From positions 24,814,265-24,878,264 of the forward strand of contig JABBOT010000002.1 in NCBI GenBank assembly GCA_016165875.1: 64,000 nt of DNA. The letters run 5' to 3'. The notes beneath the pieces were generated by a model, which saw only the letters and a program-made list of their open reading frames with translations, did not search any database and was not told the origin of the DNA. The DNA is from Acanthopleura granulata. Its lineage: Eukaryota; Mollusca; Polyplacophora; Chitonida; Chitonidae. How positions within the stretch are numbered: the first letter of the stretch is position 1; every line of letters starts with the position of its first letter. Of the stretch, positions 25,401 through 37,000 are shown piece by piece. The translations under genes and the position numbers were made by a program.

Positions 25401-25430
25401 CTATATATATATATATATATATATGTATAT
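25401..25430. repeat. (TA)n microsatellite
   Basis: About 30 bp of alternating TA with one G interruption near the end. Confidence 0.9.
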
Positions 25431-26574
25431 TAACAAAACAGCATTTAAATAACTGAAGGCCAGTGGCATCTAACAAAGTGAAACATGGATCACTGCACGG
25501 GAAAGAGAATGTGGAAGTTCAAAGCATTTACATTAACATTCAAAATATAACCCTAACTCAGGTGTTAATGTTACACGAAAATAGCGAAGTTCATACTGAA
25601 AAGTAGTTTAATCATTAGGGTTTGTACTGTTGCACGGTAAGGTATTTTTTTTATTATTATTATGGTGGATACATGTGTATCTGTTCTTGTACAGCACTGA
25701 GCTGTTCAGCTGCATTTTCTGTCACGCCAGAAGAGCTGTCGTACTGAATACAGCCGCCCATTAGTATCATTGTCGGTGGTGTTCATGAAGTTCTTGATGT
25801 TACAACTCTTGTCCCTGGTGTTATCAGCCAACTAAGTTAAAATAACATAAAACATAAAAATTGCCAGGAACTTCAAAATGAACTCATAAATAGTGACTGC
25901 TGCTGACATAGTACAATAACACGGAAAATCAGTTTGATTCTCACAGTATGTCATTTTTCTCTGTTGCAAGGTGGCTTTTATAAACTTAGCCTCGATCTGG
26001 ACATCCAAACACTAGAGTCTGAGAAACATATTTGCCTGTTCCAGAAAGTCAAAGTCATTTCATATTTCTAATATGCACTATGCAATAAGCACCTTCTCAT
26101 CTGAATTGTTAATTATCGTAAAAACATCACCCAGTAAAAAATTTGTGTGTAACACCGCAGACATTTGTATTTAAAAACTATAGTTATACCAGAGATTTTA
26201 CCACATTGTTGTGTTCTTGATAACTGACCCGATTAATTTAGTGATAATTTGATTAATGAAAGTTCGCCTTCTGATGCCATTAGCATGATTTCGTTGACGT
26301 CATTTTGTAAAGTGTTGCTACCTTAGATTTGCTGATTTATATAAGAATGACCCTGCATGATCTCGTTCGCCACACTTGGTGTATAAAAGCATCTTTAACG
26401 ACTATTTCACATCAAAGAGGGTGGCCAGTCTCATGTTTAGAGGAAACCGGGGTTTAGTACACTGAGAAAAGTCATGCTTTTTCAACTTTACCGACTCTTT
26501 CCGGTATGTGACTTCCCACCTAGTTGCAAGGAGTCCTTTATTTATTTAATTGTGGCCCTACTCTCCACAATTAA

Positions 26575-26765
26575 ACTTATTTATTTTAGTTGATTGCTGT
26601 TTCACGCCATTCTCATGTATTTTTAACTTCAATGATGGCGACCAGTATGCATAACAGATGGACGAAACATGAGTGTTAGGTGTAAACCGCTGACCTTGGG
26701 CAAGTTTCTGACAAATTGTGCAAGACAAGTGGTCTTCAGCGAATGTCTGTCTACTTAACGAGCCA
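26575..26765 (-). mobile_element. Old SINE with a family A-like tail
   Basis: The plus strand begins with 'tatttattttagttgattgc' and 'tgtttcacgccattctcatg', a diverged family A tail. A body follows that differs from family A (gaccagtatgcataacagat). Confidence 0.45.
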
Positions 26766-27602
26766 CTCGAGCGGCGTCGACCACTAATGATTGTCATGTA
26801 TACGCCACATTCAGTGAAGGACGGATTCAGCCAGGCACCTGGTTTGCCCTGTTCCGAGTTATACCAGGGACAATTACATACTGTATATAATAGTCCCAGG
26901 ACATACGATGGAATCTGCAGAAAAAAAAATGACGCGCTCGCCAGGGACGCTCAAATTTTTTCTATTTTTTGTTTATTTTAGGAGGACCTGCTTAGCCCCC
27001 GACTACTCTCTAAACACAACTGTGCCCCACAGGTACACAAGATTGTAACAGAATTGAACATAATCATCGCTTGAACGTGTACCATGCAGACCGAGGTATA
27101 CAAAATTATGCACTGGAGAGGAAAAAACATTTGTACAGGTGCTGTTGTGTGAGTTGTGTACCTCTAGTACACTACTGGTACACAGTTGTTTTTTGAGAGT
27201 AGCTTCACAGCAGGCTAGTTGCGGCCTCGTGAAGACGAATTTCAGCCCATCCTTCGGCAAACCTAGACGTTTTAGGGCTACCCAGGAATTCAGATGTATT
27301 AGATGTATTTCCAATAGACGTGTAAGGAATTACGTGTAACCGCCGCGCAGCTGTCACTGGATCCATGCAGTCTCGATCCGCGCCCTCGCACGTAACCGGC
27401 GCTCACGCCAAAAAGCACCAATCAATCATTGGATAGGCCTACGTGTATCAACAGATAATCGTGTGTATAAGGTTTTGAATGAAACACTCGATAGGCGGTA
27501 GTCCCACACCAGTGTCAAGCTTCACTCCACACTACTAAACAGGGCCTCGGTAAGACTCTGCACGAACGTTGAGGGGTCACTGCAACCAAACGAAAGCCGA
27601 GT

Positions 27603-30493
27603 ATGGAGCGAGTCTGTCTCGAGGATGTGAAAAATGCCGCAGCTCGGATAAAAGGAAAGGTTCTCCGAACACCAACTGTTCCCCTGAATTTGGACACTGG
27701 TCAAACAAAGGTGATATGCTGTGTACTGATTGATGGCACGACCTCCTTCAAGCTTTGCTAATACCTCCCACTACGTAGGGCTATGCACGGATAACCGCCA
27801 TGTTGGATTGTGACGTCATATCTGAGGCTTTTATAGTTCTTCGTACAGCTCACGACGGTCCCTTAAGCGCCGTCAGTAAATAAACGGTTTGTTGGGACAT
27901 AACCCGACTCTATGAGAAAAAAATAGACTCGGTCAGCAGGGAATTCTTTTTTCTTTACTCTGGCTCCGAAAGAGATTGGGATTATGAAGGAATTAACATG
28001 GAGAGAAAAATGAAAAGGAAACTTACCATTAAACATACCATTAAAATCTTCGAAGACCCTATTTGAAGGGGCGGTAGGGTTAGACCCACAAAATATATTT
28101 TTAAGGATTTTCCCTTAAAAGTTTATGCAGACAACACACGTGTGACAAATAACAAAATATTCTGTAACTGTGTGTGACATTTTATCTAATTTTTGGTATT
28201 TTGGGATATATTTTAGTATTCATTTATTTATGTCATCGTTGATTAACGCCAGTCAAGCATTTTTGACATATACAGTGGCAGTCAGATTACTGGGCAGAGG
28301 AACCGCGTCCTTTGAGTAATCCACTCACCTTTGTCAAAATTACTAATGACCGTTGCCACACGAGACGTAGAGATATGCACTTAGCCTAACATGACTCAGC
28401 TTTACATGACTCTCCCTTACTCGCTGGTAAGCGACTTCCCAATATCGGGGCGAGGGCAGAGCAATGTAGGGTTAAGACTGCGTCGTCGATAGCTTATCTT
28501 CTCCGATGCCCCACAAGTAAGAAAGAAGAAATCTACTAATTCCCGTCCAAGGCCAGGTCTGAATATGTTCCTCTGGTGTGCAAGCAATTTGAACGCGCAT
28601 CTAACCACTAGACAATGAAATGCATGAATATTTGAAGCGTGGAACACAATGCACCTTAGTTACTACTAACAGTTAAGATTTTGGCACTGGAACTGTGCCA
28701 AGTGTGGATCACATCAACTAGGTTTTCTCCAATGAATACAGTGTGCAGGTCAACCAGCCATTTTTGTTTTTGTTTTTTTTTTTTTTATTCAGTCTGTGGC
28801 ATAGAAAAATCAAAATCATCTGCAATGTTGAAGCAAATAGATCATCTTAGTTAAAATGTCTGCCTTCTACTTCCTTGTATTGTTAAAGGCAGATCCCACA
28901 AATAAAGTTATGGTGAACATAAACTGTATATGAAAATACCTTTGTTTATTTAGGATGTTTTTCTTCAGCAAATTTAATGCAGTCACATGTTTTGATTGTG
29001 TGGTGGGTTTTATGAACCGTATTGATAATGTATGTCAACACTGACATTACAAAAGTTTCTGTACATCTTAGGTTTAGATTTGAATAAAGTTCTTTGTGAG
29101 CCTTACTCCTGTAACATGTGCCTGTGTATGTCATAAGAGTTCTACTTTACTGTTCGAGAAAAGTCAGCCTGATGTCATGGTTGACACATATTATTAACAA
29201 GGCCCATAAATCCCACCATGCAATAAAAACATCTGACTGCATTTGATTTCGTAAAAAAAAAAAATCTGAAAAAATCAGAAAAGGAATTTTCAGACAGTTT
29301 TTAGTGGTCTATTTACTCACCATGACTTTCCCTTTAAAATAATCAAAAATCATTGATAGACTAATCCTCCACGTCTCATTACCAGAACCTTTTTCCACCT
29401 CTTCAGATATTTCTCAAACTTGAAAACCTTCAACCTATTGGGTCCTTCAAACTGCGAGGAGCATGCAATGCCATTGATCAGCTACCTGCTGCCGAGCTTG
29501 CAGATGGCGTGTATACAGCAAGTATGGGTAACTTTGCCCAGGGTCTCTCCTGGAATGCCAGGCAGCGCCACCTGCCTTGCCATGTCATAGTCCCAGAAAG
29601 TGCCTCTGCTGCCAAACTGGATGCTATTTCTAGGCTCGAGGGGAAAATAACAAAGGTGCCCTTTGACAGATGGTGGAGGGTCATCCAAGAAAAGCACATG
29701 GAGGGCACGAAAGGGCACTTCATACACCCAGTGGATCCACACGTCATGGCAGGTAAGCTCACATTACATTTCTCATTAACTGAGAGACACTACCAAGTGA
29801 CAGCACCTCCGAGAAGTGACTAATATGAATGTTTCAAAAGAGCTGGTTATTTTATCACCCACCACATAAAAATAAAATTTCCAGACAAACCGCATTTTAA
29901 TCACTTTTTCATTGACCTTTTCCTAATGTACACAATGTGAAGAGAGCCAGGTGGTGGTAGACTTGACATAGCAATCCATCTTGTATTTTATAGGTAATGG
30001 TACAATAGGGCTTGAGATACTGGAAGATGTGCCAGAAGCAGATGCTGTACTAGTTCCATACGGGGGAGGTGCTCTGAGTGCCGGCATAGCCACTGCGATC
30101 AAGGCCATCAGGCCCCAGATTAAGGTGTTCGCTTGTGAGGTAGAGACAGGTGCTCCCCTGAAGGCTGCCCTTACAGCTGGTGAGGTAGTCAACTGCAGTT
30201 ATTCTCCTAGTTTTGTGGATGGAATAGGTAGTAAGAGTGTGTTGCCCTATATGTGGCCTATCGTCCAGGGTCTGCTGGATGACTCGTTGGTGGTGAGTTT
30301 ACAGCAGATATCTGAGGCTATCAGGCTTCTGTTAGAGAGGAATCACGTGGTGGCTGAGGGGGCAGGAGCAGCTCCTGTGGCTGCAGCTCTGGCTGGTTTG
30401 GCGGGCCAGGGAAACATTGTCTGTGTTGTATCGGGTGGCAATATTGACTCTTGCCATCTCATCAAGATTTTACAGGGAAAATTGCCAAACTAG
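27603..30493 (+). CDS. PLP-dependent serine/threonine dehydratase-like enzyme
   Basis: Complete gene: exons 27603-27710, 29407-29752 and 29994-30493, 317 aa, the usual size for serine racemase and catabolic threonine dehydratase (fold type II). The ATG at 27603 is the first after an in-frame stop. Family landmarks are RTPTVPL (~25-31), the PLP lysine K51 in GSFKLRG, the phosphate-loop region SMGNFAQG (75-82), GNGTIGLE (152-159), the glycine loop VPYGGGALSAG (~172-182), the EGAGAAPVAA segment and SGGN (298-301) near the pyridine nitrogen. The residue matching the racemase re-face serine (Ser84 in human SRR) is Met76, so ammonia-lyase chemistry (serine or threonine to a keto acid) is more likely than racemisation. 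The substrate is not determined. An unusual VPFDRWW motif occurs in the small domain. Intron 1 holds a SINE and a foldback element, and a SINE tail sits in the 3' UTR. Confidence 0.9.
28205..28632 (-). mobile_element. tRNA-derived SINE-like element (family D)
   Basis: On the minus strand a tRNA-like head (TCTAGTGGTTAGATGCG, then GTTCAAATTGC) begins near 28630. After a long body the element ends in an AATAAATGAAT tail near 28210. It is about 420 bp, in intron 1 of the dehydratase gene. The tail is unlike family A. Confidence 0.5.
28883..29342. mobile_element. Foldback / long-TIR MITE-like element, copy 2
   Basis: Same organisation as 18133-18620. The ends read TTAAAGGcag and ctttcccTTTAA. The left arm has aaactgtatatgaaaatacc and 'catgttttgattgtgtggtg'. 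The right arm has the reverse (cccaccatgcaataaaaaca, then ggaattttcagacagttttt). It ends ~65 bp before the acceptor of dehydratase exon 2. Confidence 0.8.
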
Positions 30494-30507
30494 GCATATT
30501 TTCAGTA

Positions 30508-30607
30508 ATTTATTTACTTATTTGATTGGTGTTTTACTCTGTACTCAAGAATATTTCACTTATATGACGGCGGTTAACATTATGGTGGGAGGAAACCGAG
30601 CAGAGTA
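30508..30607 (-). mobile_element. SINE family A tail fragment in the dehydratase 3' UTR
   Basis: It begins about 15 bp after the stop codon (tttatttacttatttgattg, then gtgttttactctgtactcaa) and ends at gaaaccgagcagag. It is only the 3' half of a SINE, inserted antisense to the gene. Confidence 0.75.
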
Positions 30608-33600
30608 GTTTCAGTAATTTTTCATTTACAAGTACAATCACTTCTACTCCTGAAATACTTGTACACATTTTGTTTTTTCCCTATTCCATGTGTAGGCCAT
30701 GGACTGCAATACATGCTGGAAACCTTTCATTTGATGGCTAATTAAAAATAACCAGATTGAGTTTTGTCACACCATGTTGCATGTATTGAACTGTTATTAT
30801 TGATTTTACCAATTCAATAAGATTAACACCCAGTCTATGATAAATGAACCATACAGCCAGTGTCTCTCTGACTCTTTTAACCACCTCTTGTGGCATCCAT
30901 CCAGCATCCAACAACAACTCAATACAATTGGGCAGGCTATTTTATTGACCCATTTAAAAGGGAAATGATTTTTTTTCATTTGCAATGGTATTGAAACAGG
31001 ATACCTGGATAAAATATGAACTCATGTTCGGGGCAATCAACCTGGGATACAATACATCAAAAACAAAAAAAAAGCTTCAGGTACATGTAAAAGTTAAACA
31101 CATGTAGACAAGGCCAAGCTATTTTTAATATTCCCACGACAATCTTAACATGTAGTCTTTATATACAGAGCTTTAGTGAAGAAATATACACAAGAGCAGT
31201 AAATCTGACTCTTACTCCTACAGTATTTATTGTTTCTCATCTAAGCTTGTTGATTAGAAATGGTGTAACATCCAATTAGCTTTACAGTAAAGTTACATGC
31301 TGATTCACATTTGTCAGCACAAAGAAAATTATACATTACGCTATTAAAATTCAGCATTGGTTGGGACAAAGAAAAAACAAAGAAAAATTGAAAACAACAT
31401 GAACAACATTACTTCAGCCCAGGCATAACACATACCTTGTAAAATGGAACTAGTGTATTAAGATGACTGAAGGTAGGTTACATGAAAGGCTTGACAGTGA
31501 TAGCATCTCCGGTGGGACAACATTGTCAAGGACTGCGAAGTATCCTTTGAAAGTCTGGAAAACAGAAAGAAGAAACAAAAGCCATAAAATACGATTAGCA
31601 AACTCATGTGTCACATCCTTTTCCACATACCTTCATTAAACTTAACATAGGCACGTGTTCATCTTCTTCGTTCTACAATCAAACCCTGGCCTGCTGGATG
31701 GCACCCTGGGTTGAACACATACACAGCTAGCCTGCAGAGGGTCAGTTGACAAGCAGTTGGTGGGTTCACCTTGAATGCAAATACATGTATACTACACATA
31801 CTGCTAGTCTCAAACCACAAGCTCAATTCTTCTTCTCTTCCTTGACACAACAATGCCTTGTGTGATGGCCAAATGTGTTTCATTTGAAGGATTTGAAACT
31901 TCTAATATAACACAACTGAGGCTTAGTAAGACCAAAAAGATTAAGATACTTTCATGGCCTTCCCCAAAGATACCAAATATGATCTGGGGATGATAATGGT
32001 GTCACTTAATTAGAGACAAAATGTCAGTGAGATAGCCTAAAGTATTTCCACAAATAAGAACTCAGCCCCAATGAGATTCCAAGAAATGATCTGAGCTTCA
32101 CCAAATGTCCCTTCTTATCAAACCATAACTTGAAATACAATGAACAGATGTCTTTTCTTATCAAACTGTCACTTGAAATTAATTACAATGAAAAGTTATT
32201 TAAATAAAACATGTTAAGCCTTTTTGTTACTGTACAATTTCAGGTTCTAAAGAGGCTTTAAAAAGAACATCAAATTGCTAAGTTTTTTCAGAAATAGCCT
32301 TGGGATAGAAATTGACACAATCAGCAAACAGTACTGTACAGAAGTTCAGATTCGTGAACATGTTTTCATGTTATTATTACATTTTAATTTTGTAAAGTGA
32401 GGTGAAGTGAGAGGTGGGGCTTCCTTACTGTGAAAATACTGTATGTTCAAATGTTTTTCATATTAACTGACAACAACAAAAGATCATTCATGCAACCGTT
32501 TAATGCTTCTTGCCAAATGAGTAGAGCGTCTTTTGAAATGGAGAAATGAAATCACTACATACTCTTTATGATGAAAATACAATGTATTTCAGAGCACTTA
32601 GTTAACAGCACAGGGGACTATGAATACACATGAGCATTGGATGGGCAGTACGATACAAGGGAAATACCTGTTAACAACTTTAACATCCTGAAACTCAAAT
32701 GGAGGCCGCTTCCTCTCCATACTTGTTCATCTCCACGAGCAAACAGGTGCATGTCATAGCAACTGGGAAAGGCACTCTCAGCATAGCTTTATATGCAGCT
32801 GCAGTGTCTTCCAGTTCTCAGCTCAAACATTACAGTGGTTATTAGTAATTCAAAAAAACATCAACATGGCCTGCCAGAGTCCAGGCAATGTTGTATAACA
32901 GTAGTTTTATAGCCCCTGTTAATCAGAAGGCTACAACAGCTATGAAAATTCCACTAGAGTTTGTTTTTGCAAAAAATATATGGCCTCATTTAGATCAACA
33001 TAAAAATTATTCCAAGAGAAGTTACATTTGCCTGGCATTATGGATGGCCAAAAGTCCTCTAGTGTAATGCTCATAGACTTGTATAAAATATTTGCTGTTT
33101 TTGCGAATGCTCTGTCTTAACATCTTTGTCACATACTGCTGGCAAATAACTGGAAACACACCCAATAGTACAGGAAGAAAGCCAATGTCTATTTACACAC
33201 TGAAATTTCAATTTTGTGTTATAACATTGTTTTTACAGTAATTTCATTGGATTTGGGGCAAACTAGATTCATAAGCACTTGACTTTCACATAACATTGTC
33301 TTTCTTATCAGTTATACCTGAACAATTGTAACATGTCCCCCGAGGAACAGAAGACACTCAGGATCCTAAAGTTGTGTGTTAAAAGCCAACTGACCTTGCA
33401 ATTGACAAAACTGGATGCCCAAGTGAGAAGCAAAGGCCTCCTTTGGACGTGTCCTTTAAACATCAATTAGACCATACAACACCATGATGAATGAACAATA
33501 TCTGTTCAAACCTTCATAATTTTATTCTTCCCTGCAACTCAACACACAGAAACTGTTCATCACGTGAATTAGAAGCCACTCTCACAAAGCCTCAAATTCA

Positions 33601-34025
33601 ATTCCAGGGGTAACTTTTTTCTTTTTTTCAAGAAGACAGTGTGTAGGTTATGATACCCTACCACAAGTGATTTATGGGAAAAGCTACAAAAAGGTTTGTG
33701 AGAGTAGGACCAACACCAGTGATTCGATACTGGAAATAGAGTTGGTCTGTACAAGGGTGCATGTCCAGATATTTGAGTCTTATGTACTTATGCTTGAAGT
33801 GAACAATGGAGATGCCAGCCGCGTGCTTAGGTCTGATATTCAAAGCTACTGCACTTGAAGCAGTACGTGGTCCCTCTGCTTGCTGTCATCCTGGGATCAG
33901 ATTTGGCCTATCTGTAAAAGATGGATTACTGGCACTCACCTGAGAACACCTGGAATACAGACACAGTGAGTTGTCAGCAAAACTGGTAGTAGACCACTTA
34001 CCTCCAGTCAGCCCTCAACGGTACC
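30608..34025. other. Intergenic / 3' flanks of convergent dehydratase and LUC7L3
   Basis: No exon was recognised. Candidate polyadenylation signals are ATTAAA at 30741-30746 (plus, dehydratase) and AATAAA on the minus strand at 33526-33521 (LUC7L3, ~500 bp after its stop). The rest looks like unique non-coding DNA. Confidence 0.45.
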
Positions 34026-37000
34026 TCAATCATCCTTTCTACGGTCCCCTTCTCCAGTAACAGCGTCATTCCCCTCACCTTCATCTCCCTCTGTCACGGA
34101 CTTTGGTAATGTGTCTCCACTATCGGTAATTGCTACCTGTGGTTCACCTTCATCAAATAAAGATAAAGCAACTTACACTACCTCAACCATAGAGCTGGAT
34201 TCAAGAATGCATAAGGCATGGTGAAATGTAAAACATGTATATACTGCGACAACTTCACCATGGTTTGTAACATTCTGAAGAAACCCTAACAACAGGCCAG
34301 GAAAAGACACTATGACTCAAATAAAATGTGTTCACCACATTCAGCAACTTGTGTGAAGACAGGCCATTGTGTGATTGATGTGAACAAGCCTGTTCCATAA
34401 TAAACCAGCATATATGCAAGGGAACATCTGTAAAAATTCTAGACATCATGAGACATTCCTGCAAACATCAAATAAAAGTATTGCATCCAGGAAAGCATGC
34501 TTTTAACCCTATACACATAATGTGTAAAAAAACACGGAATTTACATAATAAAAGTAGCTCACCTTTTTCAGAATTTGCACCTTGTGCGTGTTGATCCTCC
34601 TTCTGAATAGCATCTTTGTCTAAACTTTTGTCACCACTACTTTCTTTGCTCTGGCTACGTTCCTTGCTTTTGCTTCTGCTCCTGAATCTTTTCCTACCCC
34701 TGCTTCCACTCCTGTCTCTTTTCTTATCTTTGCTTCCACTTCTGTCTCTTTTCTTATCCCTGCTTCCACTTCTATCTCTTTTCTTATCCCTGCTTCCACT
34801 TCTGTCCCTTTTTCTATCCCTGTTCCTGCTGCAATCACGTTTCCTGTCCCTACTTCTGCTACGGTCTCTCCTTCTATCCCGACTTCTGCTACGCTCTCGT
34901 CGCCTGTCTCTGCTCCTGCTACGATCCCTCTTTCTATCTCTACTTCTGCTACGATCTCGTCTTCTGTCTCTGCTCCTGCTACGATGTCTTTTTCTATCTC
35001 TACTTGTGCTACGGTCTCTTTTTCTATCCTTACTACTGCTACGTTCTCTTTTTCTATCCCTGCTACTGCTACGTTCTTTCTTCTTGTCAGGATTTGGATC
35101 TCTATCCTTGCTAGCACTACGATCATCTTTATCCTTAATCATATCCTTTGCATTCTTATCAGTTTTCTCATCATCCTTAGCCCTATTATTACTAGGGCTT
35201 CGTTTTTTGTCCTTGCTCCTACTTCTGTCCTTACTACCCTTTTGGTGCTCTGTGCTCTTGGATCTACGACCTCTACTTCTTGATCGATGTTTGCGCTTAC
35301 TGGACTTCCCTTTGCTTCGACTCCTAGAGCGACGAGAACGACTTTCAGACCGACGACTTGACCGTTTCCCATCCCTGCTACGAGAGCGGTGATTCCTGCT
35401 GTGGCTTCGCGATCGTCGACGCCTGCGAAAACAGTGATTTTACACGGCTTTACATACCTCTTAAAAAGCCTAATGGTAATCATTCTTTAGGGGGAGTTCC
35501 CATACATCTGTTCTGTTCATTCCCAAAAAATGAAAAAAGTCGAATTAGATCTACACCTTTCGTTTTTCCATTTGTTTAATGGATAATATGAAACAGTCTG
35601 GCGCTGTGAGAAATGTGAAGGAAAAACAAATGAAAGCCGATGTCGAGACATGAAGCGTACAAAGCGCACTAATCTGCTCAAGATGGGGTGTTAATCTGTA
35701 AAGCATTCCGCTGGAGCTCATCCCATTACCATGTGTTTGCTGCAACAACAACATCTTTATTCGACAAGCAAAATCAGAAGTTATACGTTCTGTAGATCTT
35801 CCTTTTTTACAAGATCACAGATACTATTAATATATTTAGTGTACAAACAGATTCACAGGCGTTGCTGTTTTGGTTTGTCACAGCTTTCCTTTCAGGTTCA
35901 CTAAGAGGAGAGTATCCATAGTGGCAGTTCTCCTAACCAAGTAGGCATGAATATCTATCGACGTGTGCTGGCTGTCACTAAACAGTGATTTACACAGGTG
36001 ACATGAAAAAGCGGATGCATATCACTGTTATGCATTTTAAAGCTCAAAATCTGGGGTTAACTGTATTTAACCATCTTGTGTTTGCTTGTATTTTTAGAAA
36101 AGTAATCCTCTGGTGTAAATTTCCTGTAAATGTTTTCGGTCCACAAGGGGTTATTCACAATGGTTTTACCCCTCCTTAGGGTAGGATGTTAATCTCCAGG
36201 ATTATGACTTGTTGAAACATGTTTTAAAGTTACATTAGACCATTCCGTGGTGAGTGGCAGTTCTAATATGGTGAGGTGAAAAATGGCATGCAGATTTCAA
36301 GCAAAAAACCTCACCATGCAACTATAAGCCCATATGGCTCGGTTACTTGGATCAAAGAACATGCTGGCGGATTCAGACGGGAAGGAGGGCGGGCATATGT
36401 GGTGTAGGGTGGGGTACCAGCAGGTGTCCCCTCCACGCTCTCTGATGGAAACCCCTGCACTTTACCAATCCACTATTGTTTTTCTTTCGCAGAAATAAAA
36501 TGAAGTTGTCAGATGAAACCTGGGTCTATATTTGTGAAGTTTCTGTGAGAGCATTTGTGACATTATTTACAGGTGATCAAATTCTGTGCGGTGGTGCCCT
36601 TGCTGTTAGATATCCCATACAACCGAGAAGCCAAGGAAATCATGCCAATCAGACGAAAGATGGTATACATTTGTCAGGAAGTGACATGATTGTAATCAGT
36701 GAACAGTCCTACGGTATTTGGATGAGATACGCATTTATTAGAGATATATATGTACCGTATATGAAGTTAATGTTTATGGTATTTCATAGTGAGAAATGTG
36801 CAGTTAAAGATCTTATCATAGTGCCTTTTCTCACTTTGTTTTTTATTTGACTGGTGTTCTTCACCGTACTCAGGAATATTTTGTTTATATGCAACGGCGG
36901 CTGGTGGGAGTAAACCTGACAGAGAGCCCTGTGGACTTAGCCCTGTTTTATGATAATTCTTAATATTATTGTTTCAAAATCAACAGAGCTACTTACACAA

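Larger units (their letters stand above)
23023..27602. other. Intergenic region between TMEM186 and the dehydratase gene
   Basis: No exon was recognised on either strand. It contains a (TA)n run at 25401-25430, a SINE remnant at 26575-26765 and a locally CpG-richer stretch at ~27340-27600 leading into the dehydratase start, which probably includes that gene's promoter. Open frames at 23478-23744 and 23929-24315 have no family resemblance I can name. Confidence 0.5.

Noticed and set aside
34468..34562. C-terminal extension ELLLLCKFRV... after LUC7L3 exon 9
   Set aside because: It is read-through into intron 9; splicing to 34147 restores an acidic tail with a stop and correct phase. It could be a retained-intron isoform only.
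34616..35392. 258-codon leucine/serine-rich frame on the plus strand
   Set aside because: It is the antisense shadow of the LUC7L3 RS domain; arginine/serine codons read backwards give open leucine-rich frames.
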